The notes: generated from the letters alone by a model not told the origin. Shown: positions 36,218-45,720, counted from the stretch's first letter. The stretch: DNA of 64,000 nucleotides from Comamonas sp. (GCF_009360615.1 NZ_SPEY01000017.1:124001-188000); one strand, 5' to 3'. Numbers and translations: made by a program.

Positions 36218-36499
36218 TTAGTCGCGTTTTGCGGATAATAACTTAATTACTTCCTGTTGTTTCAGAGCTTCGTTTGCCAATGCAAAAAATGGATCATCTT
36301 CCTCTGAAATATCATCTATCTTCCAGTCACACTTTGAACACTGAACACCACAACGTCCATCTGATTGAAATAAATTTTCGATTCTTTGATTTATTAAGTT
36401 GCCACTCTCATTTACCTTGAAAATAATTTGAGCATCCAGATCAGCCCAAGCGACAATACTTGAACCACATTCAGGGCAAACATATTTTGAATTTGACAT
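36218..36499 (-). CDS. Zinc-ribbon protein, 93 aa
   Basis: CPEC near residue 7 and CSKC near residue 53 form a zinc ribbon, followed by DWKIDDISEEDDPFFALANEA. The layout and the CDW segment match the 96-aa protein at 18434-18724. ATG 36497-36499 (MSNSKYVCPEC) follows AAAAGGTAATCCT and is preferred to the longer frame. Confidence 0.7.
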   Translation of the reverse strand: MSNSKYVCPECGSSIVAWADLDAQIIFKVNESGNLINQRIENLFQSDGRCGVQCSKCDWKIDDISEEDDPFFALANEALKQQEVIKLLSAKRD

Positions 36500-36550
36500 A
36501 GGATTACCTTTTATTTTGGCTATTCGGCATAGCATAGGGAAAATTATGAA

Positions 36551-37297
36551 CTAAGCCTGAAATTGAGCAAAGACATCAAGTGGCAGTTTTTTCCATCGAG
36601 ATACTCTGCATGAGTTTGCATGACGAAATGAGAAAGTATCATGCCATTCGAGCTGCTGCGTTTCTTTGTCAAATACAAGTTTGGAGGTCGCCAGACCGGT
36701 GAAGATTCCATTAACGGTGTTGTATTCATATTCAACAATGACTACATCACTTTCAATTGTTAAATCTGTTTCCTTGTATAGAGGAGGTAGACCTTGACCA
36801 ATGTGCAAAAAATTTTCTGTTTGAGTATTATCTTTTACTGCCAAAAGATCGGGAGTCCAATAAGTTCCTGTTTGGGAGACACGACTTTCCTTCAATTTTT
36901 TAATAAGACTAAGTTTAGGTTCTCTGGTAGCTTCGTCAGGGTAAGGCATCCAACCAATTACATTTGTAATGACATCATCTTCATACCAGAATAAATGATC
37001 ATCATCTTTCCATTTTGCTAAGAAACCTTGTTCAATCGATAACTCGCCTGTTGAGTCCTGAACCAATAAGACACAAGTTGGACTGACGAACCAATCATCA
37101 TTATCCTCCATTGCCGGCAAAAGTTCTTGTACGGCAACGAAAGTTGTAGGCTGAGGGATAGTAACAACATCCGAATAATCAGGTGTCATACATGCAACCA
37201 TTGTCTTGTAATCAATCTTTAATTCACGCTCTTTTTGGAGCAGTGCATTCACGGTAGAAGTACTAACATTGACATCAAATTTGGTGATCGTTGTCAT
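36551..37297 (-). CDS. Hypothetical protein, 248 aa
   Basis: Soluble, beta-rich protein with many Trp (DDDHLFWYEDDVITNVIGWM). ATG at residue 6 of the long frame is chosen because TTTGGAG lies 9 nt upstream. It follows the 116-aa gene closely, so both probably share the promoter at 37693. No family recognised. Confidence 0.65.
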   Translation of the reverse strand: MTTITKFDVNVSTSTVNALLQKERELKIDYKTMVACMTPDYSDVVTIPQPTTFVAVQELLPAMEDNDDWFVSPTCVLLVQDSTGELSIEQGFLAKWKDDDHLFWYEDDVITNVIGWMPYPDEATREPKLSLIKKLKESRVSQTGTYWTPDLLAVKDNTQTENFLHIGQGLPPLYKETDLTIESDVVIVEYEYNTVNGIFTGLATSKLVFDKETQQLEWHDTFSFRHANSCRVSRWKKLPLDVFAQFQA

Positions 37298-37316
37298 TTC
37301 GGTTTGCTCCAAATGA

Positions 37317-37667
37317 TTAAGGGTTTCTAATAATTTCAGTTAAAAAATAGGTTTTGTCTGCCAGATCAGCAAGGTAAAAAATACTATCTGGTTGTATAGG
37401 CTCAAACTTAAATTCATCACCTTTTTCAAGGTGTAGAATTGATTTGCGAATAAATGGAGCGGGAACTTTGAATGCTACATTACTTTTACCAAGATTTGCC
37501 GCATTCTTATTCGTGATTTCTATCCAATTGTCGCGGGTAATTGGACAAGAAAATGCAAGGACATCTGCAATTTGTTTTTGATAAAAATGTTCTTCTCCTT
37601 TAGCGGAGTAACAGGCAAAGTAGTGACGTTTTTGTATTGAAGTTGGTTTTATTTCAGCAAGACTCAT
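37317..37667 (-). CDS. Hypothetical protein, 116 aa
   Basis: First gene after the promoter; AAGGAG precedes the ATG at 37665-37667. The upstream 18 codons of the open frame are promoter sequence. Small mixed alpha/beta protein (KRHYFACYSAKGEEHFYQKQ). Confidence 0.7.
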   Translation of the reverse strand: MSLAEIKPTSIQKRHYFACYSAKGEEHFYQKQIADVLAFSCPITRDNWIEITNKNAANLGKSNVAFKVPAPFIRKSILHLEKGDEFKFEPIQPDSIFYLADLADKTYFLTEIIRNP

Positions 37668-37692
37668 AATGCACATCTCCTTGATGGGTAGA

Positions 37693-37721
37693 ATTATATT
37701 ATATATACCACATAAATACAA
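37693..37721 (-). promoter_or_regulatory. GTGGTATA-variant promoter
   Basis: -35 TTGTAT, 17-nt spacer with TATGTGGTATATA, -10 TATAAT. Leader has ATCAAGGAG in place of ATCAACTTTGG. Confidence 0.8.
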
Positions 37722-37828
37722 TACTGTAGTTAAATTAATTATAATAAAACAATCAAAAACATACGCTTATTAAATATTATTTTTTAGGGTTTAGCGTTAT
37801 ATTTTTATCTCAACTTTGGAGATATGAA

Positions 37829-38257
37829 ATGGTTAATTCAGCTTTTGATTTTGCAAAAAATAATGAAACTGTAAGAAAAATTCGATCCGATCACAGATTT
37901 TATATGGTGGATGGTCTTACCTCTATTGTCAGTCACGGTGATACAGATGACTTTGAAAGGGTATTTCTTTTGGCTGCGCAGACTGAATCACATGCGAAGG
38001 TGTGGGTAGAGTTAAACTATTTGATTACTACGCCGTGTGAGTCGTATACAGAGCTTCTGGAGGCAATTAAAGAACATACTGTCAATGAAGACGAAATCGA
38101 CTACATAGGTTCAAACTTTGTTGGCTGCGTGGATGTTGGTGATTATAAATACCGAAGCATTCAGCGAATCACAGAGATCACTAAACAAGCAGCGATGCAA
38201 ATGCTGAAACTTGGCAATTATTATGAAAGTAATATGCTAAGTACTGCTTTTAAATAA
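37829..38257 (+). CDS. Hypothetical protein, 142 aa
   Basis: A rare plus-strand gene in this part. Its leader carries CTCAACTTTGGAG at 37809-37821, the only exact plus-strand copy of the leader motif at a gene. The GCGG promoter element is absent upstream, suggesting the leader is used independently. Helical acidic protein, family unknown. Confidence 0.7.
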   Translation: MVNSAFDFAKNNETVRKIRSDHRFYMVDGLTSIVSHGDTDDFERVFLLAAQTESHAKVWVELNYLITTPCESYTELLEAIKEHTVNEDEIDYIGSNFVGCVDVGDYKYRSIQRITEITKQAAMQMLKLGNYYESNMLSTAFK

Positions 38258-38300
38258 CCGGTCTACGTTGAGAGGTAGATTTGAACTTGCGGTCTGCCTC

Positions 38301-39017
38301 TTATATTTCGATATTTCCTGTGACTACACCCATATCATGTTTTAGAGTTTGAATTTCACCATCTTTTACACCAAGCATAATTTGTTGCTTTTCCAGTTCT
38401 TGTCGATAAAAATTTTCATTTTGCTGAGCTATCATCAGCATTCGTTTAAGATTAGAGATTTCTTTGGCTGACTCTATATCTTTATTTCTAAATTTGTCCC
38501 TTTGTTTTTTTAATTCTTTTAAATCCAATCCTTCTTCTTCGTTGTATAACATGCCTTGTAAGTTTACAGCTAAAAGCCTTGATTCAAGCTCTAAATCATA
38601 AGTAGGGAACTTGTATTTTTCATAGCCCTGATTGATTTCGTAAGCGGTTGCCTTAGATTCAAAGACTCCTTTCATTACTTTAACTCGACCTGCGTCACTG
38701 ACATAAAGCAGTCCCCATAATGGTGGAACTTCATCTGGCAATATCAATCCTTTTGGGCAAATATAGTACCGCCATTTCCCCATACCTTTACCATCTTGCC
38801 GGTGAGGTTTCGTTTTATCATTTAGAAAATCTTGTCTCGAAATTTTTGCTTCTAATAAAACTGATCCAAATGGTTGACTACGATAACGGAACCCAAGAAC
38901 ATCTGGTCTTTCTTCAAATGATCCTCCATCTATTAAGATGGATTTGCAATTATGGTAATTGCTGCTCCGGAGCCAGTTAGCTCCAATTTCACAAAGCTCG
39001 CGGTGTGTAAATGACAT
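38301..39017 (-). CDS. MmcB-like nuclease-fold protein with coiled-coil tail, 238 aa
   Basis: N-terminal 125 residues align with the 157-aa protein at 19664 (RPDVLGFR with D39; LLEAKISRQDFLND with E56 and K58; WRYYICPKGLILPDEVP). A C-terminal coiled coil of about 100 residues (KQRDKFRNKDIESAKEIS) is added here. Probably a PD-(D/E)XK DNA repair or end-processing enzyme that oligomerises through the tail. Convergent with the 142-aa gene. Confidence 0.8.
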   Translation of the reverse strand: MSFTHRELCEIGANWLRSSNYHNCKSILIDGGSFEERPDVLGFRYRSQPFGSVLLEAKISRQDFLNDKTKPHRQDGKGMGKWRYYICPKGLILPDEVPPLWGLLYVSDAGRVKVMKGVFESKATAYEINQGYEKYKFPTYDLELESRLLAVNLQGMLYNEEEGLDLKELKKQRDKFRNKDIESAKEISNLKRMLMIAQQNENFYRQELEKQQIMLGVKDGEIQTLKHDMGVVTGNIEI

Positions 39018-39240
39018 ACAAAAAACCTTAGAGATAATATAGTTTGATATTAATATTAATAAAACATTAATGAAATATTAGATTATAAGATTAAGTGATT
39101 GTCTGATCCATTATTCCATAGCTTTTGCTTAGTATCAGTAAAGTACTTACGTTGAGAATTTATTAATATTTACATGTGAAATGAAAAACAGTCGGAGGAA
39201 AAGTATCGATATTTTTTTCAAATGCTTACCACTGAAAACA

Positions 39241-39278
39241 AAAACGGCTGCGTTAGCAACCGTTTTAAAGCGATAGCG
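39241..39278 (+). repeat. Twin mini-hairpin element doubling as a terminator
   Basis: AAAACGG-c-TGC-GTTA-GCA-a-CCGTTTT (39241-39266) and AGCGATAGCG (39269-39278). On the minus strand the big stem is followed by TTTTTG, so it terminates the 453-aa gene. Confidence 0.75.
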
Positions 39279-39292
39279 TGGGTGGGGAAAAA

Positions 39293-40654
39293 TCAGTAGT
39301 TGTAGTCTAAGATGGTTCTTGAGAACAGCTTTAACTGTTCATCTAAGAAGATTAGAAACTGCCTGTTGTTCAGTATCATTTCATCAAAACAGTCTATATT
39401 TATCTTTTCGTGTATCTGTCTAACCTGAAAAGTATTGGTCTGCATGTGGTTTAAGCAATCACCTTTATCAAAAGCTTTGGCAGCAGCAGAATCCGGATCG
39501 CAAATAAAAAATATTCCGTTATCTTCCCTTGCTGTGTAGAAACATCTAAATTTTCTTTCATCTCGAGTGAAGTACCACGGCGGTAATATCAGCTCACATG
39601 AAAACTGAACATCACCCCCACCTGAATAGAGGTCCCAGAGTTCAATGATTTCTGCCCGAGTAAGTTTCGAGGCGTTGAATGAAAGTGTGACAGGTCCGGT
39701 AAAGTCAAGTAACCCTAGTCGGGAACAAAGGTCATAGAATTCATCATCATCTACATTGATCGTATCTTTAAATCTTTGCTTCTTAATATCATTTAGTAGA
39801 CTGATCTGGTCGTCAGTAAAAATGGCATCCCATTGTGTCTCTGGTAGGGCTTTAATCGCAGCTAAGAATGCTTTCTTCTCATATCTAGCTGAATCGGCTT
39901 CATCTCGTTCCTGACGGTTGTGAAGATAGCCAAAGCTACCACTTTTAAGATCAGCTTTAACCCAATAAGCATCCTCTAATGCGCGATCAGCTTTGCTTTC
40001 TAATGGAATAATACAACTAAGATTTACATCTGCTGCGAATGTACTTTCAATAATTCTGTGTCGATAGTTTTGGTAAAGGTTAATAGTAGGCAAATGTTTT
40101 TTTATAGGGAAAATGCAGTCGAAAAAATTCTCCTGCGAATTAAGGACATCAATAGATAATGCATATTGCTCTTGAGAGGTAATGTAGGAATTGTCCCTAG
40201 TCATTTTTTTATAGAAGCCAGTATGCGGATAGTCCTGATGTTGTAAAAATTTGGAGATAGCCTTCCTATTTTTACTATCTGAGAATGAATAACTAATTCC
40301 ATTCGTCTCAAGCCATTGATAAAAACAAGGTTGAATTAGTTCTCTACACCGGTGATCTATTACTAGAAGATCAGGTATCCCTTTTATTTTTTCAAAATTA
40401 AACCCATGGATTTTATATTCCCGCTCCCAGAAAGTTTTTAAAAAATCAGAAATTGAGACACTTGAATCGTTCTTATAACAATATTTGGTATATTTAAGTG
40501 GAAGATTATCAACTGATATGCCGATAAGACAAAGTGGTTCAATGAGTAGATATGAAGGAATAATTAGGGGTTCGCTAGACCGCATTACACCATAATTGGG
40601 ATCAAAGAATACACGTTTACATGTTTGTATTGTTAAGTAGTGCGTAATTGTCAT
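39293..40654 (-). CDS. Hypothetical protein, 453 aa
   Basis: Large soluble protein, no motif recognised. Features include FDPNYGVMRSSEPLIIPSYL near the start and CDPDSAAAKAFDKGD near the C-terminus. Second gene after the 118-aa gene, ending at a terminator. Confidence 0.7.
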   Translation of the reverse strand: MTITHYLTIQTCKRVFFDPNYGVMRSSEPLIIPSYLLIEPLCLIGISVDNLPLKYTKYCYKNDSSVSISDFLKTFWEREYKIHGFNFEKIKGIPDLLVIDHRCRELIQPCFYQWLETNGISYSFSDSKNRKAISKFLQHQDYPHTGFYKKMTRDNSYITSQEQYALSIDVLNSQENFFDCIFPIKKHLPTINLYQNYRHRIIESTFAADVNLSCIIPLESKADRALEDAYWVKADLKSGSFGYLHNRQERDEADSARYEKKAFLAAIKALPETQWDAIFTDDQISLLNDIKKQRFKDTINVDDDEFYDLCSRLGLLDFTGPVTLSFNASKLTRAEIIELWDLYSGGGDVQFSCELILPPWYFTRDERKFRCFYTAREDNGIFFICDPDSAAAKAFDKGDCLNHMQTNTFQVRQIHEKINIDCFDEMILNNRQFLIFLDEQLKLFSRTILDYNY

Positions 40655-40701
40655 CGTCCAATCTTCTCATGTGTCGGCAGTCAATTTAAATATAGAGCGA
40701 C

Positions 40702-41058
40702 TTATTCAAAGATCGCTGAATAAATTTCTGGATTAAAGTTTTTGATAATGTCTAAGCAACTATTTTGAAACTCCTTATACCCACTTTCAGTGGAGCAGTA
40801 ATCGTAATGTGATTTCAAAATATCTCTCGGGATCAACGCCAGAACAATACTTGAATCGCAATCCTGCTCAAATGCGTAATCACCGGATTCTAATTCAAAT
40901 TTAGAGAGATCAAGCAATTTTAGTTTTTCAAAATATACGTGGGTGTGTAATGTTTCACGACTCACAATGACCCCTCCATGATTGGAACAATCAAGTACTG
41001 AGCAGCCTGAAAATAGCTCTGTTATGCTATGAGTTGGTCCCCAATTGATCGCACGCAT
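40702..41058 (-). CDS. Hypothetical protein, 118 aa (DUF7007-like pattern)
   Basis: WGPTHSITELFSGCSVLDCSNHGG resembles the W-G-x-x and SxHGG pattern of small phage/plasmid DUF7007-type proteins; the match is by eye and weak. Good AGGAG ribosome site. Confidence 0.55.
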   Translation of the reverse strand: MRAINWGPTHSITELFSGCSVLDCSNHGGVIVSRETLHTHVYFEKLKLLDLSKFELESGDYAFEQDCDSSIVLALIPRDILKSHYDYCSTESGYKEFQNSCLDIIKNFNPEIYSAIFE

Positions 41059-41089
41059 TTATAGCTCCTGTTTTTACAGTTCTGGACCT

Positions 41090-41356
41090 TTACTTTTTAA
41101 TTGAGTTAATTTGTTCGAGTTCATTCTTTAATTCAGGATATTGCTCCATTCTTGCTTCATTTAACCGCTCGCGTAACCATTTATTTTGATCACGCTCGCC
41201 GCAAAACATGAGGAAAATAACAAAGCTGCAAAACCATGCAACAACAGCTTGGATGTTTAATTCAAGAGCCGCTCCAATACAGGCAATAGTTGCGATGACT
41301 AGAAAAAGATTCTGATACGGCGAATTATTTTTTAAATAAGTTAAGTACTTCTTCAT
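41090..41356 (-). CDS. Small membrane protein, 88 aa
   Basis: Two hydrophobic segments (LFLVIATIACIGAAL and VVAWFCSFVIFLMFC) then a charged, Glu/Asn-rich tail. 12 nt after the 258-aa gene, so same transcript. Confidence 0.65.
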   Translation of the reverse strand: MKKYLTYLKNNSPYQNLFLVIATIACIGAALELNIQAVVAWFCSFVIFLMFCGERDQNKWLRERLNEARMEQYPELKNELEQINSIKK

Positions 41357-41368
41357 GTATAAACCTTA

Positions 41369-42145
41369 TTAAATAAGTGAAGGGCGTTTAATAAAAGTAA
41401 TATCCAAACCATCTTCAACATTCAGATGTTCATCAATGGTTGCTTTTAGGCAAATTGTGTCACCAACTGCTCCAAGGAATTTTGAGCCACGGTATTTAAC
41501 GATTTTGCCATCGACCAGTAAAGTATAACTGAGAATGTTTCCATAGAAAGAAATACTCACATCATATTCTTGAATTAGTGCAGAAAATTTAATTCTTTCA
41601 CCAACAGGACCTAATGGGCATGTTGTCTCTTTTTTTACTGCTTCTTTGTTAAAAAGGTTCCGCTCAAGTACCAGATTTAAAGCAACAGAGGCTAATGTTT
41701 GAAATACACGATCATTCGCCGTAGTTGCTTGACCGGTATACTGATCCGCCAACCATAAAAGGTAATGATCCGGCAGCTCAGAGATTTTGAATCCGCTATA
41801 AGAGCCAATAGGAGTGATCCCATTTTCAATCTGATTAATGCGATCATCACTTAACACTTTCCGAGATTTGAATTTTTGGGAAGTCGTATATTCAGGTTCT
41901 ACTGATAGAACGAAACTTACCCCATGATTTTTTAAGTGATCTGTAAGTGAAGCGAAATGCTCTTTTGCTTTGGTTACTGCTTCTTCTTTATTTGCTGAAA
42001 GAGTGCAGACATAATCATCACTTGTATGTCCAGAAGGCATAATGACCATCTTCCGGAGGGTATAGTAAATTTCTTTGGCACCAACAGAAACATAAAAAAT
42101 ATGCTTTTCTTTCTTTACCGAGGTTTGATTAGTAGCAGTAGACAT
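41369..42145 (-). CDS. DUF3820-like domain protein, 258 aa
   Basis: The central segment PIGSYSGFKISELPDHYLLW fits the FGKYKGxxLxxLPxxYLLWL pattern of the DUF3820 family; the surrounding regions are unassigned. ATG 42143-42145 (MSTATNQTS) is used, since the upstream 32 codons of the frame are promoter. First gene of an operon that may run to 39293. Confidence 0.65.
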   Translation of the reverse strand: MSTATNQTSVKKEKHIFYVSVGAKEIYYTLRKMVIMPSGHTSDDYVCTLSANKEEAVTKAKEHFASLTDHLKNHGVSFVLSVEPEYTTSQKFKSRKVLSDDRINQIENGITPIGSYSGFKISELPDHYLLWLADQYTGQATTANDRVFQTLASVALNLVLERNLFNKEAVKKETTCPLGPVGERIKFSALIQEYDVSISFYGNILSYTLLVDGKIVKYRGSKFLGAVGDTICLKATIDEHLNVEDGLDITFIKRPSLI

Positions 42146-42170
42146 GACAATTCTCCCAAGTTGAAGGGAA

Positions 42171-42199
42171 ATTATACAATATATACCGCAAAATGATAA
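42171..42199 (-). promoter_or_regulatory. GCGGTATA-family promoter of the DUF3820-like operon
   Basis: -35 TTATCA, 17-nt spacer with TTGCGGTATATA, -10 TATAAT. Leader variant TTCAACTTGGGAG. Confidence 0.8.
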
Positions 42200-42305
42200 T
42201 ACTTTTATAATTTTTTTGTGTTTTAAATTTATTTCAACCAATACTAATTGGTTGTTTTATCAGAATTGTCTATCAATTAATGAAATTGTTAGACATTCTA
42301 AAACA

Positions 42306-42431
42306 TTAACTAAAATATTTTTGATATATGTAAATAATACAAAATATTGCACTCAATATAGAAAGGATAATTGCAATGTAAAAAGTTAAACTCAACTGCT
42401 TTAATTCGTTGCTATCATTTAGTTCTGTCAT
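42306..42431 (-). CDS. Small single-pass membrane protein, 41 aa
   Basis: ATG 42429-42431 follows AGGATT. The protein is a short polar head and one hydrophobic helix (FYIAIILSILSAIFCIIYIY). A longer frame exists but lacks a ribosome site. Confidence 0.5.
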   Translation of the reverse strand: MTELNDSNELKQLSLTFYIAIILSILSAIFCIIYIYQKYFS

Positions 42432-42519
42432 AATAAATAATCCTATTTCGATTTTATGGTGGCTTCTGGAGCTTAACGTACGATTTCGTTTAAGCTCCAA
42501 GATTTCATACGGCATTAAC

Positions 42520-43053
42520 TCATAACTGATCTACAAATTGTTTGGCATTTTCCTTATCTTTTACCCGTTTATCATCGTAATAAATATTCAATAATTGAGC
42601 TTCAATTTTTTGGTATTCACCGATCGACAAGACAGAATCTTTTTTTGCTTCTTCCAAAATCGGCTTTAGTCTCGGGTCCTCTTTGTATTTCTGATAAGTT
42701 TTATTGTTTAATAATTTCTGGACTTCTTCTTGGTTTAATACATAATCAGGACGAATACCAGAAAAAAATAATGGTAAACCTTCGAGCGGGACTTCTTGAG
42801 CAGCAACTTTATCTTTTTCTAATGTCAAAGTTACACTTGTATTATCTAAATTATCAGGTAGTAAAAGCTCATTTTCAGACTTCAAAGGGGGGCATGTGAC
42901 TTTAAAGCTCATTAACGAATTCTCACACGGAACCCCATCAGCATTTCGGAAGGAGAACACTTGACTCATTATCAAGTTTCCAATTGCGCCGCCAATAATT
43001 GCGCAAAAAATTGTTAACGCTAGGTAGCGTCTTTTTGATGTTTCTATGCTCAT
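42520..43053 (-). CDS. Membrane-anchored periplasmic protein, 177 aa
   Basis: N-terminal anchor (LALTIFCAIIGGAIGNLIM, about residues 11-29), two Cys close behind it (CENSLMSFKVTC), and a C-terminal helical segment EEAKKDSVLSIGEYQKIE shared with the lipoprotein at 31456-32103. Function unknown. Confidence 0.7.
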   Translation of the reverse strand: MSIETSKRRYLALTIFCAIIGGAIGNLIMSQVFSFRNADGVPCENSLMSFKVTCPPLKSENELLLPDNLDNTSVTLTLEKDKVAAQEVPLEGLPLFFSGIRPDYVLNQEEVQKLLNNKTYQKYKEDPRLKPILEEAKKDSVLSIGEYQKIEAQLLNIYYDDKRVKDKENAKQFVDQL

Positions 43054-43087
43054 AAAATATTTTCCTATTGATATAAATTACATGAAA

Positions 43088-43387
43088 TTAAGAAACCAAT
43101 GGTAGCTGCTTGATACGATCAATCAGGACCCCAAGACGTATATGAGCAATCATGGATAAAGAATTACTCTCATGTTGATCAAAAGCTTCCAATCGGGGGA
43201 GAAGTCTTTTTAAAAATGCACCGTGCTTATTAACATTTTCCTCGGAGATGCTGAATAGGTGTAAAAACATATCCCAAGCCTGAACATCAAAGTTGTCAAC
43301 ATAACGTTCAACATGAGCCTTAAATTCATCTAGTTTGCTTTCATCCTGCCCAAGATTGCACATTTCAGTTTTTGCATCCCATTCCAT
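43088..43387 (-). CDS. Hypothetical protein, 99 aa
   Basis: Helical, acidic protein (HVERYVDNFDVQAWDMFLHL). GGAG lies 6 nt before the ATG at 43385-43387; an ATG four codons upstream is also possible. Confidence 0.6.
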   Translation of the reverse strand: MEWDAKTEMCNLGQDESKLDEFKAHVERYVDNFDVQAWDMFLHLFSISEENVNKHGAFLKRLLPRLEAFDQHESNSLSMIAHIRLGVLIDRIKQLPLVS

Positions 43388-43442
43388 ATCAATCTCCATG
43401 GTTGTTATTAGTCGTCAGTACTTAGACACCAGAAAAAAGCAC

Positions 43443-44069
43443 TCAAGAGCTTAGAAAAGGTGGTGTTTGAATATTATGTTTGATTTTCAATTGGCGATAA
43501 CTCATTGGAGATTCACCAATGCCTGCTAGTTCATACAGTTGATTTGCTGAATCTTCACCATGTACTTCGATAGGAAAGGATTTCACACCTTGTACAAACA
43601 ACCACATTGTTCTTGTAACGCCATTAGTAAAGCCAATGTAAGGATTGCCAAATGCATGGTCCGCAAAAGCAAGAGCTAACGGGACAGGATTACCTACACA
43701 ATCTGCAAAACCTTTTACGGCATCATTAAATTTGTAATCCTGTGGCATATCTTTGAGTAATACACAATGATTAGGTCGGTTCCGATCGCTTGGATTTACG
43801 GAAGATAACAACCAATAGTAATAGAATCGTTTCGCGTCAACATGGACCACAAAATATTCGTCCTCAAGACCACCAATAATACTTCGCATGAAACAGGGCT
43901 TTTGATTTGGCAATTCAATTTGCCATACGATTTCATTCCCTGTTATTGAAGCCAGATGTGAAGTGGTAGGAGTAGAAGGGTTCTTAATCTGCTGCTCAAG
44001 TGCAAAACATTCAAGCTTTTTTAAATATGCATAATGACTTTTTAAAGATGGATTTAATTGATTACTCAT
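43443..44069 (-). CDS. Hypothetical protein, 208 aa
   Basis: Soluble alpha/beta protein (PCFMRSIIGGLEDEYFVVHV). 8 nt after the 234-aa gene, so co-transcribed. Family unknown. Confidence 0.65.
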   Translation of the reverse strand: MSNQLNPSLKSHYAYLKKLECFALEQQIKNPSTPTTSHLASITGNEIVWQIELPNQKPCFMRSIIGGLEDEYFVVHVDAKRFYYYWLLSSVNPSDRNRPNHCVLLKDMPQDYKFNDAVKGFADCVGNPVPLALAFADHAFGNPYIGFTNGVTRTMWLFVQGVKSFPIEVHGEDSANQLYELAGIGESPMSYRQLKIKHNIQTPPFLSS

Positions 44070-44077
44070 AAAAATTC

Positions 44078-44782
44078 CTAGTTTCCGAGATCAGGGTTGT
44101 GACTACCAAAGAATTTTCCGTATGGACCTTCCGCCGTGTATTTGGCTAACTGTTTACCTAAGGAACGAACAGCTTCTTCTTCGTGAGCCTTTAACGAGTT
44201 GGCAATATCACTAATGGTTGTCTGTTTCTCATTCTGAACAATGACTGACCGAATAATATTTTTTACCTGATCCATTAACTCGGTACTTAAGTTCTGTACC
44301 GGTGAAACCATCTGAATAACAATTTGTTCCAAATAGTCCATTTCATTGTTGACGTTATCAAGCAATTTTTTAATTTGATTTGGATTCGCACCAGAGGTAC
44401 CACGAATAAAGCCTCCTAATGCGCCAGACTGATCATAAAGCGAAGCTGCATTGCTTGTTTGGTGCAAATTCGTGTCGGTAGCGGTGTTCTGATTCAAATA
44501 GGTGGGTATGATGCTTAATATAGATTGAAAGTTCTCACCATCATAAATTTTGGCAATACGTTCTGCATCTTGACGTTTTAATTCGTCAAGTTCAGACTCC
44601 AATAATTTTGCTTCTTCAATACTTAATAGTCCTACAACTTTATAGGCTGTTATGACACCATCACAATTGCTCATCAAGATCAATTTATCAAGGAGACCTT
44701 GTAAATCTGTTGCTTGGTCTTTTTTAATCTCTTTAAAAACTAAATCGATTAAGGCTTTTACCTGATTCTTCATATCAACCAT
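44078..44782 (-). CDS. Hypothetical helical protein, 234 aa
   Basis: Mostly helical with a Thr/Asn/Gly-rich linker (DQSGALGGFIRGTSGANPNQ) in the middle and coiled-coil potential around residues 130-200. GGATAG precedes the ATG. Could be a small structural or adaptor protein. Family unknown. Confidence 0.65.
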   Translation of the reverse strand: MVDMKNQVKALIDLVFKEIKKDQATDLQGLLDKLILMSNCDGVITAYKVVGLLSIEEAKLLESELDELKRQDAERIAKIYDGENFQSILSIIPTYLNQNTATDTNLHQTSNAASLYDQSGALGGFIRGTSGANPNQIKKLLDNVNNEMDYLEQIVIQMVSPVQNLSTELMDQVKNIIRSVIVQNEKQTTISDIANSLKAHEEEAVRSLGKQLAKYTAEGPYGKFFGSHNPDLGN

Positions 44783-44811
44783 TGTTCTATCCTATTTGCT
44801 TGTAATCAAAA

Positions 44812-45030
44812 TTATTTTGGTACATATACAGGTGCTTCACCTTGTACGCATTTTATTTCAGTTCGAGATTTAGAAATTACTGTATCTTTAGCTTTTATTT
44901 GAGCAGTTAGTTTTTGTAATTCACTCTCGCATTTTTGCTTTGTTGAGAAAGTGATCTCGTATGTAGTAGCTGAATTACTAGCACTATTCATCGTCACAAC
45001 CAAAAACCAAATTGGTACCCATTGAATCAT
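44812..45030 (-). CDS. Secreted small protein, 72 aa
   Basis: Short hydrophobic start (MIQWVPIWFLVVTMNSASNS) acting as a signal peptide, then a small domain with two cysteines (QKCESEL, IKCVQGE) able to form one disulphide. Leader TTTTGGAGC before the ATG. Confidence 0.6.
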   Translation of the reverse strand: MIQWVPIWFLVVTMNSASNSATTYEITFSTKQKCESELQKLTAQIKAKDTVISKSRTEIKCVQGEAPVYVPK

Positions 45031-45060
45031 TTTAAAGCTCCAAAAAAAATAGATAAATTA

Positions 45061-45720
45061 TTAGGTTAAAATTAATCCATTACTAAATTTATGATCAGCA
45101 ATGGTATTGGAAATTCGATCAATGAATTGTAATGAGCAATCCAGTCGGTTTGTCTGGATGAATTTATTTACGACTTTTAAGTTGCCCTTGTTTAAACATT
45201 CAAAAGAAATGATTGCGTCATCTATTCGATCGCACCGGAGAGCATTGGTATATGAACCCCAATGTTGTAATTTCCAGTATGAAAGGTCGTTTATGTTGTA
45301 TTTATCGATCATATATACAAGAGATTTACCAGTAGCGTATAAATCATCTAGCCTATTATGTGGAAATGGATAAAAACCTGCATGTTGATTTCGGTTGAAT
45401 AATCCATTTTCATCAAATTTAGAGATATAGTTTTGTGTCATGGAGATTAAATTCTCCAAACTTGGTGTGCGTAGATCAGGAATGCGGCAACCTACGAAAT
45501 ACATTTTGTATTCAAAAGTCGCTAATTTTTGAGTTAAACGATTGGTTAAAAAATAATAAATAGCTTCATCATTTTGAAGATCGTGTATATGTTCGTGACC
45601 TACAGGCAGGGGGGTGATTTTAGAAAAGTCAAAAGGTTGCTCCGGTGAAGCAACGGCATCAAGCATGGATTTTCCATTTTTTGAATGTATTTTCAAAATA
45701 GTTTTATAATGCACGGACAT
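45061..45720 (-). CDS. Hypothetical protein, 219 aa
   Basis: Soluble protein with several His/Tyr/Trp clusters (HAGFYPFPHNRLDDLYATG, YWKLQHWGSYTNALRC). Its leader shows the longest match to the candidate sRNA loop and stem (ATCAACTTTGGTGAGA). First gene of an operon that may extend to 43443 or beyond. Confidence 0.7.
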   Translation of the reverse strand: MSVHYKTILKIHSKNGKSMLDAVASPEQPFDFSKITPLPVGHEHIHDLQNDEAIYYFLTNRLTQKLATFEYKMYFVGCRIPDLRTPSLENLISMTQNYISKFDENGLFNRNQHAGFYPFPHNRLDDLYATGKSLVYMIDKYNINDLSYWKLQHWGSYTNALRCDRIDDAIISFECLNKGNLKVVNKFIQTNRLDCSLQFIDRISNTIADHKFSNGLILT

